Of a stretch of 64,000 nt of DNA, positions 51,117-60,700 are shown in pieces. Made by a program: the position numbers and the translations under genes. Numbering within the stretch: position 1 is the stretch's first letter; the number at the start of each line of letters is the position of its first letter. Where the stretch lies: NCBI RefSeq assembly GCF_039544105.1, contig NZ_BAABLA010000025.1. One strand, written 5' to 3'. The DNA comes from Haloechinothrix_A salitolerans (GTDB lineage Bacteria > Actinomycetota > Actinomycetes > Mycobacteriales > Pseudonocardiaceae). The notes below the pieces were generated by a model that made no database searches, was not told the DNA's origin, and was given only the letters and a program-made list of their open reading frames with translations.

Positions 51117-51744
51117 ACTGGACGGGTTTTACCGGATCCTGGAGCGTAGGCGCGACGTGCGCGCGGAGTTCACCGGGGAGCCGATCGACGACGACGTCCT
51201 CATGCGGGTGCTCGGCGCGGCGCACACGGCGCCCAGCGTGGGGATGTCGCAGCCGTGGGACTTCGTGCTGGTGTCCGATCACGACACGCGGTCGGCGTTC
51301 CGCGAGCACGTGCTCAGCGAACGAGACGTGTTCGAGTCGCAACTGGACGGCGATCGCACCACGACGTTCCGCAAGATCAAGATCGAGGGCATCCTGGAGT
51401 CCAGCCTCGGCATCGTCGTCACCTACGACCCAGAGCGTGGCTCGCCCGCCGTGCTTGGCAGGCACGCTATCGCCGACGCGGGGCTGTACTCGGTGTGCCT
51501 GGCGATCCAGAACCTGTGGCTGGCCGCGACGGCGGAAGACCTTGGCGTGGGCTGGGTCAGCTTCTACCGCGAGGAGTTCCTGGCAGATCTGGTCGGGCTG
51601 CCAGACGGCGTCCGCCCGGTCGCCTGGCTGTGCGTGGGCCCGGTGCGCGAGTTGCAGCAGGTCCCGGACCTGGAGCGGCACGGCTGGCGACGTCGTCGGC
51701 CGCTGACCGAGGCGCTGCACCGGGAACGCTACGGCGTGAGCTAA
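51100..51744 (+). CDS. bluB: 5,6-dimethylbenzimidazole synthase
   Basis: A 214-residue BluB (nitroreductase-like fold) that cleaves FMNH2 with O2 to make the lower ligand dimethylbenzimidazole. Seen: GFYRILERRRDVRAEFTGEP, HTAPSVGMSQPWDFVLV, AIQNLWLAATAEDLGVGWVS, and PVAWLCVGPV. Its start overlaps the last codons of cobK, so translation is coupled. With cobT and cobS in the same cluster, the organism can make true B12 with dimethylbenzimidazole, and the oxygen need matches CobG. Confidence 0.94.
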   Translation: MSLDPELDGFYRILERRRDVRAEFTGEPIDDDVLMRVLGAAHTAPSVGMSQPWDFVLVSDHDTRSAFREHVLSERDVFESQLDGDRTTTFRKIKIEGILESSLGIVVTYDPERGSPAVLGRHAIADAGLYSVCLAIQNLWLAATAEDLGVGWVSFYREEFLADLVGLPDGVRPVAWLCVGPVRELQQVPDLERHGWRRRRPLTEALHRERYGVS

Positions 51745-51878
51745 GGCGCGTGACACCGAGGGCGAGCCGACGTATTCGTGCCATGACCAGCCGATACCAC
51801 TCGATTCGGTGAACCCGCCAACAAAACCCGCATCCTCACCGCCCGACGGGCGTTAGGCCATATGGATCATGGCGCGGC

Positions 51879-51935
51879 GACGCCTCGCCCATCGGCGCGA
51901 CGGGTGCTTCCCTGACCGCGCCGGGGCGAGGCGTC
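51879..51935. terminator. Long hairpin between bluB and cobJ
   Basis: GACGCCTCGCCC pairs perfectly with GGGCGAGGCGTC, and inside it CGGCGCG pairs with CGCGCCG, giving a 19-bp stem with a 2-nt bulge and a 17-nt loop, followed by GGGTCTTTC. It lies between convergent genes and can serve both. Confidence 0.75.
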
Positions 51936-51959
51936 GGGTCTTTCACCACATCACGCGGC

Positions 51960-53537
51960 TCAGTCGTAGCTTCGCGGTGTCCACACGGTGCGGGTGCCGT
52001 CCCGCTCGACGACGCGGGTCTTCGACGAGCCGACTATCAGCAGGCACCGCATGTCCACCGTGGCGGTATCCAGCTCGCCCAGTGTGGTCACCGTCACCGA
52101 CTCCTCGTCACCACCGATATCGCGGGCGACGACAACCGGCGTAGCCGGGTCGCGGTGCCGCAGCAGGACGTCGCGAGCATCCGCCAGCTGCGTCTTCCTG
52201 CTGCGAGACGCCGGGTTGTAGAGCGCGACCGCGAGGTCCGCCGCGCCAACGGCATCCAGCCTGCGCTCGATGATCTCCCACGGCTTGAGCCGATCGGACA
52301 GCGAGATCACGCAGTAGTCGTGGCCGAGGGGCGCGCCGACACGGGACGCCGCTGCCTGGGCGGCGGTCACGCCGGGCAGCACCCGCACGCGGACGTCTTG
52401 CCACTCCGGCTGTTCCGCCTGCTCCAGGACCGCGGCGGCCATGGCGAACACGCCGGGATCGCCAGAGGACACCACCGCGACGGACGCACCGTCGCGGGCG
52501 AGTGCCAGCGCTTCCCGCGCGCGGTCGGCCTCGACACGGTTGCCGGAGCTGTGCCGCTGCTGGCCCTGTCGCTGCGGCACCCGCGCGACGTACGGGCCGT
52601 ACCCGACCAGGTGCTCCGCCTCGGCCAGCGCCCGCGCGGCCTCGGGCGTCAGCCACTCCGGACCGGCGGGACCAAGGCCAACGACGACGACCTCGCCACC
52701 CGTGGGCCGTGAGTGCTGATCCGGGTTCGCACCCTCCGCAGCGCTCACGGCCGCGCTTCCTGTCGTGCGGGCGGCGTAGGCCGGGCTGGCCAGCAGCGCC
52801 AGCGAGAAGTACGGCACGGTCTCGGGGTCGACGTCGGCCAGCGGCTCCACCCGCTGCACACCCCTGCCGGTGGCGCCGGGCCCTGCCTCGTCGTGCCAGG
52901 TGGCGCGCTCGATGTAGTAGGCGTCGTCGAGCTTGCCGGCCTCTTCGAACGCCGAGCGCACGGACCCGAACGTGCGACCGAGCTTCATCACGGCGGCGGC
53001 GTCCGCGTCCGCGAGCCGCATCGCCAGTTCCGGCGTCGGCAGCGTGCCGGGCAGCACGGTGAACACCTCGTCGCGCTGCGCAAGCGGCCTGCCGAGCGCG
53101 GCCGACGCGGCACTCACCGACGTCACGCCGGGAACGGCGACGGCGCGGTAGCGGTCGCACAGCCGCTCGTGCATGTACATGTAGGAGCCGTAGAAGAACG
53201 GGTCACCTTCGCAGAGCAGCACGACGTCGCGTCCGGCGTCGAGGTGTTCGGCGAGCCGCTTGGCGGCCAGTTCGTAGAACTCCTGGATCGCGCCCTCGTA
53301 GCCGCCGGGGTGGCTGGTGCCCTCGGTCGTCACCGGATACATCAACCGCTCTTCGTGCTGGTCACCGCGCAGATAGGGCTCGGCGACCGAGCGGGCGATG
53401 CTGCGGCCGTGGCGCGCGCAATGGTAGGCGATCACGTCGGCTTCGCCGATCAGCCGGGCCGCCTTGACGGTCATCAGTTCGGGGTCGCCTGGCCCGAGGC
53501 CGACGCCCCACAGCGTGCCGGTGGCGTGCGTGGTCAT
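51960..53537 (-). CDS. cobJ: Fused precorrin-2 C20- and precorrin-3B C17-methyltransferase (CobI-CobJ)
   Basis: A 525-residue fusion of two tetrapyrrole methylases. Residues 1-~245 are CobI-like (LWGVGLGPGDPELMTVKAAR, VVLLCEGDPFFYGSYMYMHE); residues ~275-525 are CobJ-like (VVVVGLGPAGPEWLTPEA, VAVVSSGDPGVFAMAAAV, ALYNPASRSRKTQLADA). The same fusion is known in Mycobacterium tuberculosis. It carries out C20 methylation and C17 methylation with ring contraction. ATG at 53537 overlaps the cobH stop by 4 nt (ATGA). It is third in cobG-cobH-cobIJ. Confidence 0.95.
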   Translation of the reverse strand: MTTHATGTLWGVGLGPGDPELMTVKAARLIGEADVIAYHCARHGRSIARSVAEPYLRGDQHEERLMYPVTTEGTSHPGGYEGAIQEFYELAAKRLAEHLDAGRDVVLLCEGDPFFYGSYMYMHERLCDRYRAVAVPGVTSVSAASAALGRPLAQRDEVFTVLPGTLPTPELAMRLADADAAAVMKLGRTFGSVRSAFEEAGKLDDAYYIERATWHDEAGPGATGRGVQRVEPLADVDPETVPYFSLALLASPAYAARTTGSAAVSAAEGANPDQHSRPTGGEVVVVGLGPAGPEWLTPEAARALAEAEHLVGYGPYVARVPQRQGQQRHSSGNRVEADRAREALALARDGASVAVVSSGDPGVFAMAAAVLEQAEQPEWQDVRVRVLPGVTAAQAAASRVGAPLGHDYCVISLSDRLKPWEIIERRLDAVGAADLAVALYNPASRSRKTQLADARDVLLRHRDPATPVVVARDIGGDEESVTVTTLGELDTATVDMRCLLIVGSSKTRVVERDGTRTVWTPRSYD

Positions 53538-54160
53538 AGCTCGGCCTCCTGTGCGATCGCGTTGAGCGCGGCCACAGCCATGGCGCTGCCACCACGCCTG
53601 CCGTGCACCACGAGATACGGGGTCGGTGCCTTCGCGACCAGCTCCTCCTTGGACTCGACGGCGCCGATGAAGCCGACGGGGACGCCGATGATCGCCGCTG
53701 GCGCGCCGACGCCTTCGTCGAGCAGCTCCAGCAGCCGGAACAGCGCCGTAGGCGCGTTGCCGATCGCGACCACGGAGCCGGGCAGCCGCTCCCGCCACAG
53801 TTCCAGCGCCGCCGCACTGCGGGTGGTATCCAGCTTCGTGGCGAGGTCGGGCACCCGCGGGTCGGCGAGAGTGCACACGACGTCGTTGTCCGCGGGCAGC
53901 CTGCGACGAGTGACTCCGGATGCGATCATCTTCGCGTCGGTGAGGATCGGGGCGCCCGCGCGGAGCGCGTCGTGACCTGCCTTGACGACGTCCGGGGTGA
54001 AGGCGACGTCGCGGGCGAGGTCGGTCATCCCGCAGGAGTGGATCATGCGGACGACGACGCGCTCGACGTCGCTTGGCAGCCGGTCGAGCTCGGCTTCCGC
54101 CCTGATCGTGGCGAACGAGCGGCGATAGATCTCCGCCCCGTCGGTGAGGTAGTCGGTCAC
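53534..54160 (-). CDS. cobH: Precorrin-8X methylmutase
   Basis: A 208-residue CobH/CbiC. Seen: the catalytic His in VVRMIHSCGMTDLARDV, GAPILTDAKMIASGVTRRRL, AIGNAPTALFRLLELL, and IIGVPVGFIGAVESKEEL. It moves the methyl group from C11 to C12 to give hydrogenobyrinate. GTG at 54160 overlaps the cobG stop by 4 nt (GTGA); its own stop overlaps cobIJ. Confidence 0.95.
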   Translation of the reverse strand: MTDYLTDGAEIYRRSFATIRAEAELDRLPSDVERVVVRMIHSCGMTDLARDVAFTPDVVKAGHDALRAGAPILTDAKMIASGVTRRRLPADNDVVCTLADPRVPDLATKLDTTRSAAALELWRERLPGSVVAIGNAPTALFRLLELLDEGVGAPAAIIGVPVGFIGAVESKEELVAKAPTPYLVVHGRRGGSAMAVAALNAIAQEAEL

Positions 54161-55395
54161 CCGCGGTCCTTTCTGCCCAGCACGTCCGCCAACTCCCCCA
54201 CGGCCACCCGCTCGCCGTCGACCAGGTAGCCGTCGCCGTCGGCGAGGACGTCGACGGCCGGGGTGGGCGGTCTGCCACATCGGCGAGTACAGCCTGCGAA
54301 GTGTGCCGCAACGCCCGCTTCGTCGTGAACGGTGGCCAACTCGGACATGGCATTCGTCGCATCCGCGCGGACGTCGGCGAGTGCCTTCGCGCACCCCTGG
54401 CTGCCGATGCAGGCCGTGATCGACGCGGCCGGATTTCGCGCGTCGACCAGCAGGCCGGCGTCGTCGAGACGTCGTTTCGCGGTGCGCGCGTCTTCGTCGT
54501 CGAGGTCCGGCAACAGCACCGACCGCCACGGTGTGACGATCGCCTCACCAGCGATGTCGGCGAGCAGCCGCGCCTGCGCCGCCGTCGACGTCCCGAAGCG
54601 GAGGCCGACGTGGAGGGCGGTGCGGCCGTCGTCCTGGCGCACGGCACCAAGGTGACAGACGCCTTCACCGCGTTGGGTGCGGTGAATGGCGCGGTCACGG
54701 GGAAAGCGGCTTTCACCACGGTCAGCAAGCAGCTCCGCGCGCACGGTGTCGTCCAGCTCCCGCACCTGCCAGGCCTCGCCTCGGCAGCGCACGAACGCCG
54801 CGGCGACGTCGACCAGGACGTCGACAGCCTCGGCGATCGGCACCCGAACCCCGGTGTCGGCGCCCGCGAGCAGCAACGCGCCGGTCTCGAGGGACACCGC
54901 GCGCCAGCACACGTCGACCCGGTCGTCGAACGAGCCGCCGACATCTCCCCTGCCGTCGTCCAGCCCGAACCAGAACCGTCCTGGCAGTTCGGCCAGCTCA
55001 GGCCGTGCGCGGATCGCAGCATCCAGCTCGGCTACCAACGGCCGGACGTCGGCCAGCCCGCCGACCAGCCCCGACGCCGGGGAGGCGACCACGTTGCGGA
55101 CCCGTTCGTGGGTCGCGGACGGCAGCAGACCCGCGGCAGCCAGGCGCTCCGCCAACGCCACGGTGTCGGACACAGCGCGGAGCTGCACGTTCGCTCGGGA
55201 GGTGAGGTGCAGTGCGCCGTCGCCCAGTGACTCGGCGCAGGAAGCCAGCACCGCCAGTTGAGCGGCGGACACCCGCCCACCAGGCAGCCGCACCCGCGCC
55301 AGCGCGCCGTCATCGGCCACGTGCGTGGTCAGCGCGCCAGGACAGGCGTCGGCGCGATTCCTCGGCGGCGCGGGGTTGTTGGGCACGCCAGCCAC
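54157..55395 (-). CDS. cobG: Precorrin-3B synthase (oxygen-dependent)
   Basis: A ~412-residue member of the sulfite/nitrite reductase family. The Fe-S cysteines are visible: CIGSQGCAKALADVR (C-x5-C) and FAGCTRRCG (C-x3-C). The N-terminal RADACPGALTTHVADDGALA, then ARVRLPGGRVS, is typical of CobG. It uses O2 to hydroxylate precorrin-3A at C20, so B12 synthesis here is aerobic. GTG at 55395 is preferred; GTGs at 55422 and 55386 are also in frame. First gene of cobG-cobH-cobIJ, divergent from the ABC exporter. Confidence 0.92.
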   Translation of the reverse strand: MAGVPNNPAPPRNRADACPGALTTHVADDGALARVRLPGGRVSAAQLAVLASCAESLGDGALHLTSRANVQLRAVSDTVALAERLAAAGLLPSATHERVRNVVASPASGLVGGLADVRPLVAELDAAIRARPELAELPGRFWFGLDDGRGDVGGSFDDRVDVCWRAVSLETGALLLAGADTGVRVPIAEAVDVLVDVAAAFVRCRGEAWQVRELDDTVRAELLADRGESRFPRDRAIHRTQRGEGVCHLGAVRQDDGRTALHVGLRFGTSTAAQARLLADIAGEAIVTPWRSVLLPDLDDEDARTAKRRLDDAGLLVDARNPAASITACIGSQGCAKALADVRADATNAMSELATVHDEAGVAAHFAGCTRRCGRPPTPAVDVLADGDGYLVDGERVAVGELADVLGRKDRG

Positions 55396-55485
55396 TGTAA
55401 ACGGCGTACCTAGCAATATCACTTGTCACGCGATATGTAGTACATCTACTATCAAAGACCACAGTTGAACTATGAGGGGGTTGTG

Positions 55486-56478
55486 ATGAGCATGGCCAGA
55501 GCGGCCGCGACCGACGACGGCCATCCCATGGCCGCTACCAGCGAAGACACCGCTATCGACGTCCGCGATCTCCGCATGCGCTACGGCACGAACGAGGTGC
55601 TGTCCGGGGTCACCTTTTCCGCGCGGCGAGGCGAGGTCGTCGTCCTGCTCGGACCCAACGGCGCGGGCAAGACGACGACGGTCGAGATCCTTGAGGGGTT
55701 TCGCGGACGATCGGCGGGCGAGGTGAGCGTCCTCGGCGTCGACCCAACCCACGGCGACGAGGCGTGGCGGGCACGGCTCGGCGTCGTGCTCCAGTCCTGG
55801 CGGGACCACGGCAAGTGGCGAGTCCGCGAGTTGCTCCGGCACCTGGGGGCGTACTACGCGCCGTACTCGACCGAGCGGACTAGGCGGCCATGGGACGTCG
55901 ACGAACTGGTCGCGGCGGTCGGGCTGAGCGAACACGCGGACGCCAAGATCATGCGGCTTTCCGGTGGGCAACGACGAAGGCTAGACGTCGCCATCGGCAT
56001 CGTCGGGTGTCCCGAGGTGCTGTTCCTCGACGAGCCGACCGCGGGCTTCGACCCGCACGCCAGGCGGGAGTTCCACGACCTGGTGCACCGGCTCGCCGAT
56101 GAGGACACCACGATCCTGCTGACCACCCACGACCTGGACGAGGCGGAGAAGCTGGCCGACCGGATCATCGTGCTGGCGGGCGGCCGGATCATCGCCGACG
56201 GCTCCGCCGACGAACTGTCACGCCGCATGTCCACCGACGCCGAGGTGCGCTGGACCCGCGACGGAGAGCGGTTCGTGCACGCCACGCAGGACGCCACGGC
56301 TTTCGTCAGGGACCTCCTCGTCCGGCACGACAGCGGGATCAGCGACCTCGAAGTGCGCCGCGCCAGTCTCGAGGAGACCTACATGAAGCTCGTCCAGCGC
56401 GTCGAGTCCGGACTCGGTGACGAGGAGGCGGTGCGGGCCTTCCTCCGCGAGACAGCCAACCAGGAGGTGACCCGATGA
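55486..56478 (+). CDS. ABC transporter ATP-binding protein (DrrA-like exporter)
   Basis: A 330-residue ABC ATPase. Seen: Walker A LLGPNGAGKTTTVEIL, Q-loop VVLQSWRDHGKWRV, signature MRLSGGQRRRLDVAIG, Walker B VLFLDEPTAGFDP, and the H-loop LTTHDLDEAEKLADR. The C-terminal ~80 residues match DrrA-type multidrug/antibiotic export ATPases. ATG at 55486 follows GAGGGGG. It overlaps the permease gene by 4 nt. The cargo is unknown; its place in the B12 cluster may be accidental. Confidence 0.92.
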   Translation: MSMARAAATDDGHPMAATSEDTAIDVRDLRMRYGTNEVLSGVTFSARRGEVVVLLGPNGAGKTTTVEILEGFRGRSAGEVSVLGVDPTHGDEAWRARLGVVLQSWRDHGKWRVRELLRHLGAYYAPYSTERTRRPWDVDELVAAVGLSEHADAKIMRLSGGQRRRLDVAIGIVGCPEVLFLDEPTAGFDPHARREFHDLVHRLADEDTTILLTTHDLDEAEKLADRIIVLAGGRIIADGSADELSRRMSTDAEVRWTRDGERFVHATQDATAFVRDLLVRHDSGISDLEVRRASLEETYMKLVQRVESGLGDEEAVRAFLRETANQEVTR

Positions 56479-57326
56479 CCCCGACATCCGCCGCCGCCCG
56501 CGCCGGGATGCGCCGTGGTCTGATCGAGACCAGGCAGACGCTGACCAACGGCCAAGACCTGTTCAACATGCTGTTCTTCCCGATCGTGACGTTGATCGTG
56601 ATGTTCTTCATGCGGGACTCGACGCTGCCGGGGACGACGTTCTCACTCGGCTCGGCGGCGATGCCCGGCGTGCTGGGGATGCAGGTCGCGTTCGCCGGGT
56701 TCATCGGGGTCGCCGCGGTGCTCATGGTCGAGCGGGAGGACGGCACCCTGCTCCGCGCCAAAGCCGTGCCGAACGGAATGCTCGGGTACCTGGTCGGCAA
56801 GATCGTCGGCGGCGCCGTCGGCGGGCTCATCGGCGTCTTGATCATCCTGGTGCCCGGCCTGCTGCTGTTCGACGGTCTCACCGTAGACGGCATCGGCGCC
56901 TGGCTGACGCTGCTGGCGGTGCTGCTCCTCGGGCTGGTGGCCACGATGCCGCTGGGCGCGGTCGTCGGGGCGCTGTCGGACAATCCGCGCAATCTTGGCC
57001 TGGTGTTCCTGCCCATGGTCGGACTGATCGCCATCTCCGGGATCTTCTACCCGATTACCGCGCTACCGGGGTGGCTGAGCGCCATCGGCCAGGTCTTCCC
57101 GGTGTACTGGCTCGGGCTGGGCATGCGGTCGGCGCTGCTGCCGGACGCCGCCGTCGTCGCCGAGATCGGAGACTCCTGGCGGCACGCGGAGATGATCGGC
57201 GTACTCGGGGCGTGGTCCGCGGCCGGGCTGGTTGTCGCGCCGATCCTGCTCCGCAGAATGGCCCGCAGGGAATCCGGTGCGAACATGACCGCGCGGCGAG
57301 ACCGGGCGCTGCAGCGCGTCCAGTGA
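56475..57326 (+). CDS. ABC-2-type transporter permease
   Basis: A 283-residue membrane protein with six hydrophobic segments and the ABC-2 pattern: FNMLFFPIVTLIVMFFM, then MPGVLGMQVAFAGFIG, LLGLVATMPLGAVVGALSDN, and ISGIFYPITALPGWL near the end. It forms the channel for the preceding ATPase. ATG overlaps the ATPase stop (ATGA). A 14-bp tandem repeat spans its stop codon. Confidence 0.9.
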   Translation: MTPTSAAARAGMRRGLIETRQTLTNGQDLFNMLFFPIVTLIVMFFMRDSTLPGTTFSLGSAAMPGVLGMQVAFAGFIGVAAVLMVEREDGTLLRAKAVPNGMLGYLVGKIVGGAVGGLIGVLIILVPGLLLFDGLTVDGIGAWLTLLAVLLLGLVATMPLGAVVGALSDNPRNLGLVFLPMVGLIAISGIFYPITALPGWLSAIGQVFPVYWLGLGMRSALLPDAAVVAEIGDSWRHAEMIGVLGAWSAAGLVVAPILLRRMARRESGANMTARRDRALQRVQ

Positions 57327-57345
57327 CAGGCGTCCAGTGACAGGC
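57318..57345 (+). repeat. 14-bp tandem duplication
   Basis: GTCCAGTGACAGGC occurs twice in a row. The first copy contains the permease stop codon (TGA); the second duplicates it in the leader of the next gene. Confidence 0.85.
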
Positions 57346-57357
57346 AAGGAGAGTCGG

Positions 57358-57606
57358 ATGGCCGAGGCGATCTACAACCGGATCGCGATGCTGCGCGCCG
57401 AGCGCGGCATCTCCCGGCGGCAGCTCGCCGAGGCCCTCGGCGTGCACTACCAAACGGTCGGCTACCTGGAACGCGGCGAGTACAGCCCCAGCCTGCATCT
57501 GGCCCTGCGGATCGCGCGGTATTTCGAGGTGCCAGTCGAGGTGGTGTTCTCCACTGAGCCGTTCCCCCGCATCGGCAGTGCGGAGGGCTCGCGGCTGACC
57601 GGGTAG
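57358..57606 (+). CDS. Small Xre/Cro-type HTH transcriptional regulator
   Basis: An 82-residue protein that is almost only an HTH_3 domain: IYNRIAMLRAERGISRRQLA, EALGVHYQTVGYLERGEYSP, SLHLALRIARYFEVPVEVVF. This is the small Xre type often linked to ABC-2 exporters. ATG at 57358 follows AAGGAGAG. It lies 31 nt after the permease and is probably cotranscribed; it may repress the operon at the divergent cobG/ABC promoter region. The cobN riboswitch begins within tens of nucleotides of its stop. Confidence 0.9.
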   Translation: MAEAIYNRIAMLRAERGISRRQLAEALGVHYQTVGYLERGEYSPSLHLALRIARYFEVPVEVVFSTEPFPRIGSAEGSRLTG

Positions 57607-57614
57607 ATTACCCA

Positions 57615-57740
57615 GGACGACCACGCGTCGGTGGCGGAGGAACCCGGTGGAAGTCCGGGGCTGTCCCGCAACTGTGAGCCGTACTACGGCGAGCCAGACA
57701 CTCCGCCCGACGTGATCCCGACAAGCCGGGGCGAGGACCC
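57615..57740 (+). ncRNA. Cobalamin riboswitch upstream of cobN
   Basis: The conserved elements appear in order: GGAGGAACCCGGTGGAAGTC, CGGGGCTGTCCCGCAACTGTGA, and the B12-box-like GCGAGCCAGACACTCCGCC. After it, CCGGGGCGAGGACCCCGG makes a short hairpin that may serve as the expression-platform switch close to the GGAGAGGAG ribosome binding site of cobN. Confidence 0.9.
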
Positions 57741-57758
57741 CGGAGAGGAGCTTTCGAA

Positions 57759-60700
57759 TTGATCCTGCTGCTGTCGACATCCGACACCGATCTGCTGTCG
57801 GCCCGCGCGAGCGGCGCGGACTACCGCCTCGCCAACCCCGCCCGCATCGAGCTGGACGAGCTGCCCGCGCTGATGGACGGCGCCGAAGTGATCGTCGTCC
57901 GCATCCTCGGTAGCGAGCGAGCCTGGAAGGAAGGCCTCGACATCGTGCGCGCGGCCGAGGTGCCGGTAATCGTCCTCGGCGGCGAGCAGGCACCCGACGC
58001 CGAGCTGATGAAGCTCTCGCACGTGCCCGCCGGGATCGCGACTCAGGCGCACCTCTACCTCGCCCAGGGCGGGCCGGACAACCTGACGCAGCTGCACCGG
58101 TTCCTGTCCGACACGCTGCTGCTCACCGGACACGGCTTCGAGCCGCCCGCCGAGCAGCCCAACTGGGGCCACCTGGACCGCGAGGCAGCCAACACCGAAG
58201 GCCCGACGATCGCGATCCTTTACTACCGCGCGCACCACTTCGCGGGCAACACCGCGTTCGTCGAGACGCTGTGCCGTGCCATCGAGGACGCGGGCGGACG
58301 TCCAATGCCGATCTACTGCGCCACGCTGCGCAACCGCGCCCCTGAGATGGTCGACGAGTTGCGCAAGGCCGACGTGCTGCTGGTCACGGTGCTAGCCGCG
58401 GGCGGCACCAAGCCGTCGGCCGCGCAGGCCGGTGGCGACGACGAGTCATGGGACATCGCCGAGCTGGCAGACCTCGACATCCCCACGCTCCAGGCGCTGT
58501 GCCTAACGAGCGACCGTGACAGCTGGTGGGAGAACGACGAGGGTCTGTCGCCGCTGGACGCGGGCACACAGGTCGCGGTGCCGGAATTCGACGGCCGGAT
58601 CATCACCGTGCCGTTCTCGTTCAAGGAAACCGACGACGACGGCCTGCCCCGCTACGTACCCGACGCCGAACGCGCCAGCCGGGTCGCCGGAATCGCGCTC
58701 GGCCACGCGCGGCTGCGCTACACGCCGCCCGCCGAGCGCAAGGTCGCGCTGGTGCTCTCGGCGTACCCGACGAAGCACTCCCGCGTCGGCAACGCCGTTG
58801 GCCTGGACACCCCCGCCAGCGCGGTCAAGCTGCTGAGCATGTTGCGGGAGCGCGGCTACGACCTCGGCCCCGATCCGATCCCCGGCGTGGACGACGCGGA
58901 CGGCGATGCGTTCATCCACGCGCTGATCGAAGCCGGTGGCCAAGACCCGGAGTGGCTGTCCGAGGAGAAGCTGGCGGGGAACCCGATCCGCGTGCCCGCC
59001 GCGCAGTACCGCGAGTGGTACGCCACGCTGCCCGAGGACCTGCGGGACGACGTGGAGCAGCACTGGGGTCCGCCGCCCGGTGAGCTGTTCGTGGACCACT
59101 CGCGCAACGACGACGGCGACATCGTGCTCGCCTCGCTGCAAGCGGGCAACGTGCTGATCATGATTCAGCCGCCGCGCGGGTTCGGCGAGAACCCGGTTGC
59201 GATCTACCACAACCCGGACCTGCCACCCTCGCATCACTATCTGGCGGCGTACCGCTGGCTGGAGCACTCGTTCGGCGCACACGCCGTCGTCCATCTGGGT
59301 AAGCACGGCTCGCTGGAGTGGCTGCCGGGCAAGACCGCCGCGCTGTCGGCGTCCTGCGCGCCGGATGCCGTGCTGGGCAACCTGCCGGTGATCTACCCGT
59401 TCCTGATCAACGACCCGGGCGAGGGCGCGCAGGCCAAGCGCCGGATGCACGCCACGATCATCGACCACCTGATCCCGCCGATGGCGCGCGCCGAGAGCTA
59501 CGGCGACATGGCGCGGCTGGAACAGTTGCTGGACGAGTACGCCAACATCTCGGCGATGGACCCGGCGAAGCTGCCCGCGATCCGGCAGCAGATCTGGACG
59601 TTGATCCAAGCGGCCAAGCTGGATCACGACCTCGGCGTCGACGAGCGTCCGCACGACGCGGAATTCGATGACTTCCTGCTGCACGTCGACGGCTGGCTGT
59701 GTGAGGTCAAGGACGCCCAGATCCGCGATGGCCTGCACATCCTCGGCGACGCGCCGACAGGAGAGGCACGGGTCAACCTGGTGCTGGCGATGCTGCGGGC
59801 GCAGCAGATGTGGGGCGGCAAGGCCGACGCGCTGCCGGGCCTGCGCACCGCTCTCGGGCTGACCGAGGGTGGCGACGCCCCGGCTGCCAAGGTGGATGAG
59901 ATCGAGCAGCAGGCGCACGCGCTGGTCGCGGCCATGGAAGAGCGTGGCTGGGACCCGGCCGCCGCGGCCGAGGTCGCCGCCGGGCATCCCGCCGATGTCG
60001 AGCGGGTGCTGCACTTCGCCGCTACCGAGGTCGTGCCCCGGCTGGCGGATACCACGAACGAGACCGACGCGGTGCTGCACGCCCTGGATGGCGGGTACAT
60101 CCCGGCCGGGCCGAGCGGGTCGCCGTTGCGCGGCCTGATCAACGTGCTGCCCACCGGGCGGAACTTCTACACCGTCGACCCGAAGGCCATCCCGTCGAAG
60201 CTCGCCTGGGAGACCGGGCAGGCGCTGGCCGATGGCTTGCTCAACCGTTACCGGCAAGACACCGGCGACTGGCCACGCTCGGTTGGGCTGTCGGTGTGGG
60301 GGACGTCGGCGATGCGCACCTCGGGTGATGACGCCGCTGAGGTGCTGGCGCTGCTCGGCGTCCAGCCGGTCTGGGACGAGGCCTCCCGGCGCGTCAGCGG
60401 CATGGAGCCGATCCCGCTCGAGGACCTCGGCAGGCCACGCATCGACGTCACGGTGCGCATCTCCGGGTTCTTCCGGGACGCGTTCCCGCACGTGGTGGCG
60501 ATGCTCGACGACGCGGTCACGATGGTGGCCGACCTGGACGAGCCGGAAGAGCAGAACTTCGTCCGCGCCCACGCGCAGGCGGATCTCGCCGAGCACGGCG
60601 ACAAGCGCAGGGCGACGACCAGGGTGTTCGGCTCGAAACCCGGCTCGTACGGCGCTGGGCTGCTGCCGCTGATGGACTCCGGCAACTGGCGCGACGACGC

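Noticed and set aside
53538..55022. Upstream extension of the cobIJ frame to about 1020 codons
   Set aside because: The extra N-terminal part overlaps cobH and cobG out of frame and is unlike any methylase; ATG at 53537 gives the normal CobIJ start and a 4-nt overlap with cobH.
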